Notes: generated by a model not told the origin, from the sequence alone. A DNA stretch of 64,000 bases from Arthrobacter sp. MN05-02 (GCA_004001285.1 AP018697.1:2480001-2544000), one strand, 5' to 3'; shown: positions 1 through 9,528, counted from the stretch's first letter. Numbers and translations are program-made.

Positions 1-441
1 CTGCATCCGTGACCAGGACGACTCGATCATTGAGTTGTCGTGACAGTCACCGATGCTCTCAGTCGTGGCCAGCAGGCCAGAATCACGCGCCCCTTCGTGA
101 AAGCCCGACATCGACACGTGAGAGTCCTCTTCGCCACCACAAGAAGTGCCCCGCCCAAGACGATTCACCCGGGCGGAACACGTCGAGCATCATGTTGGCG
201 TGTTATCAAGCCAGCTACTCAGCAATTCCTCAGAGCCGGAACTATACTGATGTTCCGGATATTCGGACAACGCGCACAGGTATATCGAACTAAACATTGA
301 ATCTGAATCCCACCACGTTCCGTATTAAAATCACCTTAGAAGGCGACAATAACGCTAGACATTGGACCAGAACTTTTCCAAGTTCCGACACATACCAATC
401 CATTACGTACCGAGGACCGAAGCTCGTGTTAGCGGGAAGAA
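1..441. other. Gene-free left edge
   Basis: No convincing gene is seen here. The short open frames on both strands overlap each other, lack a clear ribosome binding site and have no recognisable motif. Around 230-420 the base composition is visibly richer in A and T than the rest of the window, in line with the atypical block that follows. It lies downstream of the OLD-like gene on the minus strand, and no clear hairpin terminator was found. Confidence 0.5.
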
Positions 442-2262
442 TTAGAGCGGCGCGCGCTTGTGTGCGTCCACTATCTCGCTCAGCCACTTCGTCAACGGCT
501 TGATGGCGGGATGCTGGCTTGACGCCGAGCCAAGGTCTTGCCGCAGCAACGCCGACGGAATGTGCGGCTTCGCCTTACCGGACTTCTTGCGGTCGGAGTT
601 CCATCCCTTCGCCCCGAGGTGGGCCGCCATCGCCTTGAGACCGGAGGGCCCCGTCGCGAACTCCTCCGCGGTTTCCTTGCTCACTTCCCCCATTTCGTCA
701 GGGCCAAGCATTTTCGCCAGGCGCTCCTGCCCGACCACGTCGAGGAGCAAGCCTTCTAGATCGGAGCTCAGCACGAACGCATCCCACGGCTGCAGCATCG
801 TGTTGAGCTCCTCTTGGTGCTCGAGCGCAGCCTGGAGGGTCGTCACCCGCCTGTCCGCCAGATCGCGCAAGCCATTGAGGAAGAGCGTGGATGGCTTTGG
901 ATCCTTGCTCTTCAGAATCTCAACCAGCGCACGCTTGTTATCGCCGCTCTTATGAACGCCGTCCTTATCAGTGAGCACAAAGGCGCGGACGCCGAAGAGC
1001 TGAGAGAGTCGGAGTAGGTGCGAAATTGTTGTGATCCCGGAGGCCTCGATTACGGCGATGCCGAGGGCGTAGTGGCCCCCCGGACCACCGGTGATGCTCT
1101 CCAGCAGGTAGTCGATGACGAGCTTGTCGCCGTTGCCCTCGACCAGGATCACCGAGCTGGCGAACACGAGCTCGCTGTTGGTCGCGTCGCAGTAGCGAGT
1201 CAATCGCCCTTCTTCGTCAACAGCCAGGTCCGGCTTCCACGCCGAGTACGTCATACCTTCTGGACTAAGTGGAAGTCGCGCAATTCTCGTGACCGAGAAC
1301 GAGTCGACGAGCACCGGGCTGTGGGTCGTCACGAGCAGCTGGGCCTCCGCCGAGATGCCTTTTAGGATCTTGGCCATGGCTCGCTGCGTCTGCGGGTGGA
1401 GAAACGCCTCCGGCTCTTCGATGGCGAAGATGACGTTGGTGCCTGCCTGCCTGCTCTTCGACGAGACGTAGCGAAGGATTCCGAGCACCAGGGCGGACTG
1501 GAATCCGGTGCCGCGCTCGGCGATCGGGACCACGACGTCATCGTGACTGGTAATCACGGCTTCTCTGAGCATTCCGCGCAGCGCGTGCTCGGGCGCAGGC
1601 AGATCGACTCCGAGGACCGGATCCTGGAACGGGAGTTCCGCCGCCACCGACTTCACTGACTCGATGAGGACCTCCCGAACGAGATTCTCGACAGGCTCCA
1701 TCGCCTTCGCGAAGTCCTTCTGGAGCTGCGTGGAGCGGGAGTTACCCGAGCGAACAAGTACGCCTTCCAGGGTGTCGTGGAGCCGCGTCAACGACTGGTC
1801 TGCATCACCCTGGTCGGCACCGCTTACCCTGATGGAAGGAATCTTCACGAAGTCGAACGACTGGAGCACCCACTCGTAGATTTCGCGAGACCGCGCATCG
1901 GTACTGTTCCACATGCGATAGCTAATCTTGCCGTTCCTCGAGCAGGTGATCTGGACCCAAAACGTTCCGTCGCGGCCGAGCATGCCGCCCAGCTCGTCGG
2001 TCTCGGCTTTGGTGAGTCCACCGAAGTGGACCTTGATGCCCGACAGCATCCTGGGACCGCCATCGACGTAGTAGGCATTCAGCGGCTTCAGCCGCCTGAA
2101 ATCATCCGCAGTCGGGTCCGAGAAGAAGGTCTCGAGCACACGGATGAACGACGACTTACCTGCGTTATTCGGTCCTGCGATGAGTTGAAGGTCCGGGTCA
2201 ACGTCAAGCGACAGTGCCTCAAAGCCCAAAAGGCGCTTGATGTGGACCTGTTCGATGTGCAT
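442..2262 (-). CDS. OLD-family ATP-dependent endonuclease (ABC-type ATPase plus TOPRIM)
   Basis: A 606-residue protein with the OLD (overcoming lysogenization defect) layout. The N-terminal ATPase has a Walker A motif, GPNNAGKSS, at residues 30-38. The stretch AERGTGFQSAL (about 248-258) sits where the signature region falls, the Walker B FAIEEPEAFLHP is at about 279-290, and the switch histidine is in TTHSP (about 312-316). A C-terminal TOPRIM nuclease domain follows, with the metal-binding glutamate in LVEGNGD (E375) and a DxD-like pair in LTDKDG (D432, D434). OLD proteins are nucleases, several of them in phage defence (for example GajA of Gabija). No GajB-type helicase lies beside it, so the specific system is not identified. 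Codon use is less GC-biased than in the downstream genes, which suggests transfer. A second OLD-like gene lies upstream after 223 bases. Confidence 0.85.
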   Translation of the reverse strand: MHIEQVHIKRLLGFEALSLDVDPDLQLIAGPNNAGKSSFIRVLETFFSDPTADDFRRLKPLNAYYVDGGPRMLSGIKVHFGGLTKAETDELGGMLGRDGTFWVQITCSRNGKISYRMWNSTDARSREIYEWVLQSFDFVKIPSIRVSGADQGDADQSLTRLHDTLEGVLVRSGNSRSTQLQKDFAKAMEPVENLVREVLIESVKSVAAELPFQDPVLGVDLPAPEHALRGMLREAVITSHDDVVVPIAERGTGFQSALVLGILRYVSSKSRQAGTNVIFAIEEPEAFLHPQTQRAMAKILKGISAEAQLLVTTHSPVLVDSFSVTRIARLPLSPEGMTYSAWKPDLAVDEEGRLTRYCDATNSELVFASSVILVEGNGDKLVIDYLLESITGGPGGHYALGIAVIEASGITTISHLLRLSQLFGVRAFVLTDKDGVHKSGDNKRALVEILKSKDPKPSTLFLNGLRDLADRRVTTLQAALEHQEELNTMLQPWDAFVLSSDLEGLLLDVVGQERLAKMLGPDEMGEVSKETAEEFATGPSGLKAMAAHLGAKGWNSDRKKSGKAKPHIPSALLRQDLGSASSQHPAIKPLTKWLSEIVDAHKRAPL

Positions 2263-2485
2263 TAAGCCAGCTTAGAAGGTGGGACGCGTCCGGTGCAGTC
2301 GACCCGCCGGGAGTGCACGATGCGAGGAATTATTGTCTCAACCTTCGCTAGGGTTGAAGCGCAGATCGGAGCGCCATCAGGTTGCGTAACTAAAGAACCC
2401 TAGGCATGCTCCTCAGCGGGGGCGGACCCACACACCCACCTCAAATAACCTAGAAACCTCCGACAGCTCGTCGTTTTTGATAGTC

Positions 2486-3931
2486 TCACCGACGGCCGAT
2501 GTCCAATGTGATTAACTGCTCAACCAGCCAACGGGCGGCGTCTGCCGTGCCCTCGTCCTCCAGCCAAAGATCGAGTGTGACGCGGATAAGATCCCTCTGC
2601 GTGACGTCGAGCGCCTCACTCATGACTTCGAACAAGCGCTGATGAGGTACGAAACGAGCAGCATCGATCGCTATAAACAGATTGGGGATCGCCACACCTA
2701 ATTTATCCGCTACATCGGGGCTACGACTCCGAAGTACGTCAAGCAAGTCCACTTCAGGTTCAGAGGTTCCTGGTAGGTAAAGAATCTTTTTATCGGCATA
2801 GAGACCACGTTGATCTCCTTCCAACACAGCAATCGTCTGGAGTTGCACGGAACGGCCAGCGATGGCCGCCCCTCGCACAGCTTCGTCCTTGCCGCCGCTG
2901 TCAATGATGTCCACCTGTGATGCGCGATCCGCCGCGTAACGTCCGAGAAAGAATCGGATGATTGTCCGGGCCATCTCGTCCTCGACAAATACAAGCAGAG
3001 TGACAGGTGCACGAGATCGCCCGAGGGTACGTAGCAACGCTTCCAAACTCACTACCTCGGACACCACCGCTCCGGCACCAGTACTTGACACCTGACGAAT
3101 AAGCTTCGCGGGGAGGGTGCGGATCATCGTCTCCGAATGCGTAGCGAGAACAACCTGACATCCAGATTCAAGAGCCAGACGCGCGATCTCGTCGATGAAT
3201 GCGCGATGGCCCGGCTGCGCGAGGAATGTTTCGGGTTCATCGATGAGAACAATGTCATTCGCGCCTGCGGAATGAAGGTGCCAAAGGACATAGTGAACCC
3301 AGAACTCCGATGCGCTCATAGTGAGCGCTTCAACCACACGTGAATCACGCACGACATGGAAGTAGGGGAAGTAATCGTCCCGCTCGTCGAACTGCCCATA
3401 TGCCACTGAGTCGTAGGAATGACCGGTGATCGCCCGAAGTGCCTCGACCCGTGATCGCTTCAGATCTACTACCCCACTAGGTTTACGAGGCCAGTTGGGG
3501 GTGAGATTCTGGGTGAAGTAAGCGAGGTCGTGGAGAGCCGCATAGGGTGTCAACAATGTGGCCTCCAGCGGCCGTAATGACTGATCAAACTGCTGACGCT
3601 CTTTCCAGTGCACGGGTCGGGAGAACGAGACAAACTCGGTCGGGCTTCCCGTACGAAGAGCCAGCAAATAGTCACCGGTTAATTCTGCTTCGCTCTCAGA
3701 ACTCTCAATTGGAAGATTAAGAATCACTTGATAATTCGGCAATCCTGCGGCCACCGCGGATAGGAGATAACTCTTACCCGCGCCATGGACACCGGTGAGC
3801 GCCGTCAGCCTGCAGAATGAGACCGACCCTCGGGCGAGCACCGGCGATGATAGAACGTCCAGGCGCTCGACGACACCGCCGAGGTTGCAAAGCCTATCCC
3901 AAACCCGTGTACGGAGATCACGTGGCGGCAT
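2486..3931 (-). CDS. AAA/ABC-type ATPase with probable TOPRIM-like C-terminus
   Basis: A 481-residue protein. It has a Walker A motif, GVHGAGKS, at residues 47-54, a Walker B IVLIDEPETFL at about 227-237 and the switch histidine in ATHSE (H265). The C-terminal third contains FVEDE (E317) and, further on, LEGDQ (about 370-374), spaced like the acidic residues of a TOPRIM fold; this part is weaker than in its neighbour. Together this suggests a divergent OLD-like ATPase-nuclease. The ATG lies 16 bases after the ychF stop and is preceded by an AAAGGGG ribosome binding site, so it may be read through from ychF. Codons such as TTA, AAT and ATT are frequent, unlike the GC-rich housekeeping genes. 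The role is inferred from domain type only; defence against phage or plasmids is a guess. Confidence 0.75.
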   Translation of the reverse strand: MPPRDLRTRVWDRLCNLGGVVERLDVLSSPVLARGSVSFCRLTALTGVHGAGKSYLLSAVAAGLPNYQVILNLPIESSESEAELTGDYLLALRTGSPTEFVSFSRPVHWKERQQFDQSLRPLEATLLTPYAALHDLAYFTQNLTPNWPRKPSGVVDLKRSRVEALRAITGHSYDSVAYGQFDERDDYFPYFHVVRDSRVVEALTMSASEFWVHYVLWHLHSAGANDIVLIDEPETFLAQPGHRAFIDEIARLALESGCQVVLATHSETMIRTLPAKLIRQVSSTGAGAVVSEVVSLEALLRTLGRSRAPVTLLVFVEDEMARTIIRFFLGRYAADRASQVDIIDSGGKDEAVRGAAIAGRSVQLQTIAVLEGDQRGLYADKKILYLPGTSEPEVDLLDVLRSRSPDVADKLGVAIPNLFIAIDAARFVPHQRLFEVMSEALDVTQRDLIRVTLDLWLEDEGTADAARWLVEQLITLDIGRR

Positions 3932-3947
3932 CGCTCGTCGTCCCCTT

Positions 3948-5033
3948 TCAGACGTTGAAGCGGAACTCCACCACGTCGCCGTCGGACATGACGTATTCCT
4001 TGCCCTCGATGCGGACCTTGCCGCGGGACTTCGCCTCGCTCATGGAACCGGCGTCGACGAGGTCGTGGAAGGAGACGACCTCGGCCTTGATGAACCCCCG
4101 CTGGAAGTCGGAGTGGATGACCCCGGCCGCCTCGGGCGCCGTGGCACCCTTCTTGATGGTCCAGGCCCGGCTCTCCTTCGGACCCGCCGTCAGGTAGGTC
4201 TGCAGGCCGAGGGTGTGGAACCCGACGCGGGCGAGCTGGTCGAGGCCGGACTCCTCCTGGCCGTTCATCTCGAGCATCTCGCGGGCCTCTTCCTCGTCGA
4301 GCTCGACGAGGTCGGCCTCGAGCTTGGCGTCGAGGAAGATCGCGTCGGCGGGTGCGACGAGCCGCCGCAGTTCCGCCTGGCGCTCTGCGCTCCCGAGGAC
4401 TGCGTCATCGACGTTGAAGACGTAGATGAACGGCTTGGCGGTGAGCAGGCTCAGCTCGCGCAGGTGCTCCATCTCCAGCTTGTCGCTCGTGACGGAGGCG
4501 AAGATCGTGTCTCCGCGTTCGAGGACGGACTGCGCCGCCTGCATGGCGGTGAGCTGCGCGGCCTCGCGCTTCTTGATCTTCACTTCCTTCTCGACGCGAG
4601 GAATGGCCTTTTCGAGGGTCTGCAGGTCGGCGAGGATCAGCTCGGTGTTGATGGTCTCCATGTCGGAGCGGGGGTCCACCTTGCCGTCGACGTGAATGAC
4701 ATCGGGGTCGTCGAACACGCGGATGACCTGGGCGATCGCTTCCGCCTCGCGGATGTTTGCGAGGAACTGGTTGCCGAGGCCCTCCCCCTCCGAGGCGCCC
4801 TTGACGATCCCTGCGATGTCGACGAAGGACACGGTGGCCGGGAGGATGCGCTGCGAGCCGAAGACCTCGGCGAGGCGTCCCAAGCGGGGATCCGGGAGGT
4901 TGACCACGCCGACGTTCGGTTCGATGGTCGCGAACGGGTAGTTCGCCGCCAGGACGTTGTTGCGCGTCAGCGCGTTGAAGAGGGTTGATTTGCCGACATT
5001 GGGCAGTCCGACGATGCCGATAGTAAGAGCCAC
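3948..5033 (-). CDS. ychF: Redox-regulated ATPase YchF (Obg-related P-loop NTPase)
   Basis: A 361-residue protein, the usual length for YchF, a universal ribosome-associated P-loop NTPase that prefers ATP over GTP. Near the N-terminus is the G1 motif GLPNVGKST, followed by the switch and G3 region FVDIAGIVKGASEGEGLGN. The C-terminal TGS domain ends with the typical DGDVVEFRFNV. The open frame runs further upstream, but homology starts at a GTG at 5031-5033 (V-A-L-T-I-G-I-V-G), so that start was chosen. The two OLD-like genes follow on the same strand only 16 bases downstream. The gene is intact. Confidence 0.95.
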   Translation of the reverse strand: MALTIGIVGLPNVGKSTLFNALTRNNVLAANYPFATIEPNVGVVNLPDPRLGRLAEVFGSQRILPATVSFVDIAGIVKGASEGEGLGNQFLANIREAEAIAQVIRVFDDPDVIHVDGKVDPRSDMETINTELILADLQTLEKAIPRVEKEVKIKKREAAQLTAMQAAQSVLERGDTIFASVTSDKLEMEHLRELSLLTAKPFIYVFNVDDAVLGSAERQAELRRLVAPADAIFLDAKLEADLVELDEEEAREMLEMNGQEESGLDQLARVGFHTLGLQTYLTAGPKESRAWTIKKGATAPEAAGVIHSDFQRGFIKAEVVSFHDLVDAGSMSEAKSRGKVRIEGKEYVMSDGDVVEFRFNV

Positions 5034-5116
5034 GGGAGACAAGTCTACCGGCCCGGGAAGCAGCGCCCGGCGGTGTCGCCGCAGTGAATGTCGCCGGTTC
5101 CTGCGACAGTGTGGAC

Positions 5117-6448
5117 ATGAGTACAACCGCCGTCCTCCTCGTCCTCCTCGCCTTCCTCCTCGGGTGCGCCGTCGGCGCGTTCCTGGTGGCCCGCCCCCTG
5201 CGACGCCGCGCGGATGAGCTGCGCACCGAACTCGACGACGCCACGGAGCGCCTCGGGAGCACGGCGACGGAGCTCGCGGCGGCAGCAGCCCAGCGAGACC
5301 TCCTGCAGCAGCACAACCGTGAACTGACGGGCAAGACATCGACGGACAACGACGTCCTGCGGGCTCTCGCTCCGGTGGCGGAGAAATTGACCCAGGTACA
5401 GCGGCAGGTCGGGCTGCTCGAGCGCGACCGCGTGGAGCAGTACGGGCAGCTCGCGCGGCAGCTCGAGGAGGCGCGGGAGGCAGACGCCCGGCTGCTCTCG
5501 ACGACGCACTCGCTGGCCGGTGCCCTGCGCAGCACCAGCGCCAGGGGGCAGTGGGGCGAGGTCCAGCTGCGGCGCGTCGTGGAGGCTGCCGGCATGCTCT
5601 CGCGCGTGGACTTCGTGGAGCAGGTCTCCTATACGACCGGGAACGACGGCGACCGCGCACGACCGGACATGGTGGTGCAGCTGCCCGGGGACAAGCAGCT
5701 CGTCATCGATGCGAAGGTGCCCCTGAGCGCGTTCCTCGAGGCCCAGGAACTGGCGGCAGCGGCAGCGGACGCAGCGGGCGGCGAGGCGGCCGGCCTCGAA
5801 GCCCGGCACGCCGAGCTGCTGAAGCAGCACGGCAAGGCGCTGCGCACGCATATCGATGCGCTTGCCCGCAAGAAGTACTGGGAAGGCGCCGCCAACTCGC
5901 CCGAGCTCGTCATCTGCTTCATCCCGGTGGAGTCGGTCCTGGCGGAGGCGCTACGGGCCGATCCTGAACTCCTCGACTACGCCTTCACCCGGAACGTCGC
6001 CCTGGCGTCGCCGGTATCGCTGCTCGGGATCCTCAAGGGCGCAGCGTTCAGCTGGCGGCAGGCGGTCCTGACCGACAACGCACGCGAGCTGTTCGACCTG
6101 TCGAAGCAGCTGTATGAACGCCTCGGGACGATGGGCGGACATGTCACTCGCCTGGGAGCGTCCCTGAAGACCTCGGTGGAGCGCTACAACTCCTTCGTCG
6201 GCGCCCTCGAATCCAGGGTGCTCCCCACGGCGCGTCGGATCGGCGCGTTCGACTCGGCATCCCTGGATGTCGTCGACGCTGCAGCGGGAGGTGCGGACGA
6301 GCCACAGGCGGACGTGAGCCTGCTCGGCGCTGCCCGCGCCCAGCGTGCCGGCAGTGTGCCTGCGGGCTCCGGGACCGCCGCCTCGGCGATCGACGCGACG
6401 CCGCGTTCCCTGACCGCCCACGAACTGCTCGACGGCACCGACGGGTAG
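5117..6448 (+). CDS. rmuC: DNA recombination protein RmuC
   Basis: A 443-residue RmuC family protein. It has one N-terminal membrane segment (about residues 4-22), a coiled-coil stretch, and the conserved nuclease-like core including the GQWGEVQLRRVVEAAGM region and the D-x-K-type segment LVIDAKVPL. RmuC limits recombination at inverted repeats and is thought to cleave DNA at such structures. The ATG at 5117 was chosen because the membrane segment starts directly after it; a start at 5084 is possible in frame but adds unlike residues. It is divergent from ychF, with about 80 bases between the two starts. A perfect 16-bp inverted repeat follows the gene. Confidence 0.9.
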   Translation: MSTTAVLLVLLAFLLGCAVGAFLVARPLRRRADELRTELDDATERLGSTATELAAAAAQRDLLQQHNRELTGKTSTDNDVLRALAPVAEKLTQVQRQVGLLERDRVEQYGQLARQLEEAREADARLLSTTHSLAGALRSTSARGQWGEVQLRRVVEAAGMLSRVDFVEQVSYTTGNDGDRARPDMVVQLPGDKQLVIDAKVPLSAFLEAQELAAAAADAAGGEAAGLEARHAELLKQHGKALRTHIDALARKKYWEGAANSPELVICFIPVESVLAEALRADPELLDYAFTRNVALASPVSLLGILKGAAFSWRQAVLTDNARELFDLSKQLYERLGTMGGHVTRLGASLKTSVERYNSFVGALESRVLPTARRIGAFDSASLDVVDAAAGGADEPQADVSLLGAARAQRAGSVPAGSGTAASAIDATPRSLTAHELLDGTDG

Positions 6449-6545
6449 CCGGGCGCGCTCCCTACCGGTGCCGGGCGGCTCCCCGGCGCCGTCCGCGACA
6501 GGACCAGCCGTTGCCCCTGCGGCCGCGGGGGATCTGCCGGGCGAC

Positions 6546-6583
6546 GAGCGACCGTCGTCGTAAGGGGACGACGACGGTCGCTC
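6546..6583. terminator. Perfect 16-bp hairpin between convergent genes
   Basis: The arms 6546-6561 and 6568-6583 are exact reverse complements around a six-base loop (AAGGGG). The hairpin lies between rmuC (plus strand) and the CHRD gene (minus strand), so it can serve both directions. There is no U-run, as is common for high-GC actinobacterial terminators. Confidence 0.75.
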
Positions 6584-6672
6584 TGCGGCCTGCGCGGCAG
6601 GACTGCTCCGCCCGGCGGGCCCGTGATGGACTGAGCCGTGCCGGGGCGGGCGAATCAGCACCGGGTAAGGCG

Positions 6673-7446
6673 TCAGGCCCCTGCAGTGATACGGCGAACT
6701 GCGTAGGTGCCGCCGACTGCTGCCGCGAGCACCAGGCCTCCGCCGAGGGCGATGAGGCCGGCCGAGCCCGATGAAGGCTCGATCGCGACACCGGTGTCGG
6801 CTCCACCGGACGGCATCGCGCCCATCTGCGTCTTGACGAGGGTGCCGCACAGTGCAGGCGAGGTTGCTCCGAGGGGCAGCGCCGGGTCCAGATCGCTGGG
6901 GGCGTTGAAGGCCTCTGGTGTCGCCGGTGTCGTCGCGGGGTCCAGCCCGTGGACGTTGAAGACCGCCGTACCGTTCTCCAGCGCAGCCTTCGTGGCTGCG
7001 TCGATGGTGAATGACCGTTGGATGCCGTAGGTCCCGCCCTGGCCGCCGAGCTGAAGATTCAGGGCCTCGGCAGGAGATGTGGGTCCGGAGGTCGTGACCG
7101 TCGCCAGGATGCCACCATAGCTGGGGGCGCTCTCCGTGACGCTGATGATGCCGTCACCATTGGTGTCGTTCGCAGCCGTCGGGCACACGCCGGCCGCTCC
7201 GCCGTGGATGTGCTGGACGTGGGGGTAGGGCGCACCCTGGAAGGTCTGGGCGAGACCGGACACCTGCAGGTCGATGGTGGCCTGGTCACCGACGACATCG
7301 ACGGTGACGGTACCGGTACCTGTGGTGCCGTTGAGCTGGCCGAGGGTGGACGAGTAGCTTCCGTCAGCGGCCATTGCGGGGGAACCTGCCAGAGCGACGG
7401 CGCTGACGGCGAGGGCGGGTACTGCGAGGAGGCGCATCTTGTTCAT
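6673..7446 (-). CDS. Secreted CHRD-domain surface protein with atypical sorting tail
   Basis: A 257-residue exported protein. A signal peptide ends near AMA|ADGS (about residue 28). The body matches a CHRD domain: repeated beta-strand segments with the HVQHIHGG histidine motif, a calcium-binding-like DTNGDG stretch and a later FNVHGLDP. The C-terminus has a sorting-like layout: MPSGGADTG, a short linker, a hydrophobic helix (GLIALGGGLVLAAAVGG) and a basic end (RRITAGA). There is no LPxTG. A class F-like sortase gene lies next upstream on the same strand, so it may be the anchoring enzyme. The ATG at 7444-7446 starts M-N-K-M; an internal ATG nine bases later is also possible. Confidence 0.82.
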   Translation of the reverse strand: MNKMRLLAVPALAVSAVALAGSPAMAADGSYSSTLGQLNGTTGTGTVTVDVVGDQATIDLQVSGLAQTFQGAPYPHVQHIHGGAAGVCPTAANDTNGDGIISVTESAPSYGGILATVTTSGPTSPAEALNLQLGGQGGTYGIQRSFTIDAATKAALENGTAVFNVHGLDPATTPATPEAFNAPSDLDPALPLGATSPALCGTLVKTQMGAMPSGGADTGVAIEPSSGSAGLIALGGGLVLAAAVGGTYAVRRITAGA

Positions 7447-7687
7447 TGGATAGACATCCTTCACTGTGCGATGAGATAGGACCCGGTGACCGGTTCCTCT
7501 TGGGGCGCCTCGCTGTTGCGGAAGCTTCCGTCCTGCGGACCCTGCTGAAGATCCTGCCGCGGAGCGCCTTCGTGCCTCATCCTCCATCAGCAACTCCGCC
7601 CGGGGCAGGCCCCGTCGGATTTCGGGCAGCCTCTTTACAAATGCCGACCTAACGGTTGCGGTCTTCCGAACCGGGAAGGCAGGTTTC

Positions 7688-8392
7688 TCAGGGAACGAGC
7701 GTGGCGAAGACGACGTAGTTGTCCTCGAAGGCCCCGGTGGCCGGATCGTAGCCGTCACAGGTGATGAGGCGTAGCTCGGATCCCTCCGTATTGCCGTACA
7801 CCGTGGTGGTCGGGAATGCGTCCTTGGAGTATTGCTCGGCGCGGTCGACGGCGAAGACCGCGGTCGTCCCGTCCTCCCGCAGCACCTCGATGACGTCCCC
7901 CGCCCTGAGTTCCCTCAGGTCGGCGAAGACACCAGGGCCGCCATCGGTCGCATTGACGTGCCCGAGCAGCACCGCTGGTCCACGTTCACCCGGTGTCGGC
8001 GACTCGTCGTACCAGCTTGCCGGGGCACCGGGTCCGTCGGGTGGTACCTCGAGTGTCCCGTTCTCCCTCAGCCCCGTCCTCAGCACTTCCGAGGCTGCAC
8101 CGATCGAGGGGATCTCGAAGGACGTCGGCGGAGACGCGGCCAGTACCGCGGGCAGGTCCGGCACCGGAATCTGCGGTGGCACGGCGCCGGCTTCGCGGGT
8201 CGATGTGGCAAGTGTCGGCAGCGCCGCGCTCGATGGGCTGACCGAAGGCGCTGAGCCGGCGTCGGTTCCGGCCGAGCTGCCGGCGCAGGCCGAGAGCATC
8301 AGGAGGATGGCTGCCGCAGATGCCAGGAGGAGCCTGCGCCGATCACCGCGTGGACCGGTCATGAGATGAAGCGCATCCGATACCTGTACCAT
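7688..8392 (-). CDS. Class F-like sortase, predicted lipoprotein
   Basis: A 234-residue protein with a lipoprotein signal (basic start, hydrophobic core, lipobox LSAC near residue 36), a Ser/Pro/Ala-rich linker and a C-terminal sortase domain of the class E/F type. The catalytic histidine is in LLGHVN and the catalytic cysteine in LITCDGYD. Sortases cut a sorting signal and transfer the protein to the cell wall or a pilin. No arginine occurs after the cysteine, where family members normally carry the third catalytic residue; the equivalent region reads GAFEDNYVVFATL. Either another residue does this job or activity is reduced. The neighbouring CHRD protein is the obvious candidate substrate. 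Confidence 0.85.
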   Translation of the reverse strand: MVQVSDALHLMTGPRGDRRRLLLASAAAILLMLSACAGSSAGTDAGSAPSVSPSSAALPTLATSTREAGAVPPQIPVPDLPAVLAASPPTSFEIPSIGAASEVLRTGLRENGTLEVPPDGPGAPASWYDESPTPGERGPAVLLGHVNATDGGPGVFADLRELRAGDVIEVLREDGTTAVFAVDRAEQYSKDAFPTTTVYGNTEGSELRLITCDGYDPATGAFEDNYVVFATLVP

Positions 8393-8430
8393 CGTGTTCC
8401 CCGCCCTGGCCGGCGGACGTGCCCGGAACC

Positions 8431-9528
8431 TCAGTTGAGGGACGTTCGATCCTGCCGCTGGCCCCGCCCGCCGCGACCTCGGGACGGATCACCCATCGCC
8501 TTCAGTGCGGCGCGGATCTCCTTGGGCAGCGAGAAGATGATGTCCTCCTGGGCCGTCACGACCTCCTCGACCTCGCCGTAGCCGTACTCGGCGAGCAGCC
8601 TCAGTACGTCCTGCACGAGGTTCTCCGGGACGGAGGCCCCGGACGAGATCCCGACGGTGGCCACGCCCTCGAACCAGGACTCGTTCACCTCGTTGGCGAA
8701 GTCGACGCGGTACGCCGCCTTCGCGCCGTACTCGAGCGCCACTTCCACCAGTCGCACGGAGTTCGAGGAATTGGCCGATCCGACCACGATGACGAGATCC
8801 GTCTGCGGCGCGATCTTCTTGATGGCCGCCTGACGGTTGGACGTGGCGTAGCAGATGTCGTCGCTGGGAGGGTCCTGCAGCGTCGGGAAGCGCTCCTTGA
8901 GCAGGTTCACGGTCAGCATGGTCTCGTCGACGCTCAGTGTGGTCTGCGAGAGCCAGATGAGCCGTTCCGGATCGCGCACCTGGACCTTGTCGACGTCCTC
9001 CGGCCCGTTGACGATCTGGATGTGGTCGGGCGCCTCGCCGGCCGTGCCCTCGACTTCCTCATGGCCCTCGTGGCCGATCAGGAGAATGTCGAAGTCGTCG
9101 CGCGCGAAACGCTGGGCCTCCTTGTGCACCTTGGTGACCAGCGGGCAGGTGGCGTCGATCGTCCGGAGACCCCTGTCCTCGGCGGACTGGACGACGGCGG
9201 GAGAGACCCCGTGGGCGGAGAAGACGACCAGCGCGCCCTCCGGTACCTCGTCCGTCTCGTCGACGAAGATGGCCCCCTTCGCCTCGAGCGTGGACACGAC
9301 ATGCAGGTTGTGCACGATCTGCTTCCGCACGTACACCGGGGGTCCGTAGTGCTCCAGGGCCTTCTCGACGGCGATGACCGCGCGGTCCACTCCGGCGCAG
9401 TAACCCCGGGGGGCTGCGAGCAGTACCTTCTTCTCCCCTGGCACCGGCGCGGCTGCGAGGACGTCCTCCGGGGAGCGACGCCTGCGCGGGATGGTGGGCA
9501 TGGGGACCTGAACGGTGGTACTGGTCAT
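8431..9528 (-). CDS. ispH: 4-hydroxy-3-methylbut-2-enyl diphosphate reductase
   Basis: A 365-residue IspH (LytB), the last enzyme of the MEP isoprenoid pathway. It reduces HMBPP to isopentenyl and dimethylallyl diphosphate with an iron-sulfur cluster. The three cluster cysteines are visible in [18 protein letters not shown] and [11 protein letters not shown]. The family's [17 protein letters not shown] and [11 protein letters not shown] segments and the substrate loop GSANSSNS are also present. The first 30 residues and a basic Arg/Gly-rich tail extend beyond the core. The sortase gene follows 38 bases downstream on the same strand but is functionally unrelated. Confidence 0.96.
   Translation of the reverse strand: MTSTTVQVPMPTIPRRRRSPEDVLAAAPVPGEKKVLLAAPRGYCAGVDRAVIAVEKALEHYGPPVYVRKQIVHNLHVVSTLEAKGAIFVDETDEVPEGALVVFSAHGVSPAVVQSAEDRGLRTIDATCPLVTKVHKEAQRFARDDFDILLIGHEGHEEVEGTAGEAPDHIQIVNGPEDVDKVQVRDPERLIWLSQTTLSVDETMLTVNLLKERFPTLQDPPSDDICYATSNRQAAIKKIAPQTDLVIVVGSANSSNSVRLVEVALEYGAKAAYRVDFANEVNESWFEGVATVGISSGASVPENLVQDVLRLLAEYGYGEVEEVVTAQEDIIFSLPKEIRAALKAMGDPSRGRGGRGQRQDRTSLN

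Noticed and set aside
290..487. Small minus-strand open frame at the left edge
   Set aside because: It overlaps the end of the OLD-like gene in another frame and has no ribosome site or motif.
442..3931. A Gabija system (GajA-GajB)
   Set aside because: The first protein resembles GajA in layout, but the neighbour is a second ATPase with a Walker A and TOPRIM-like end, not a UvrD-like helicase.
3795..4988. Plus-strand open frame opposite ychF
   Set aside because: Antisense of a universally conserved gene; no motif.
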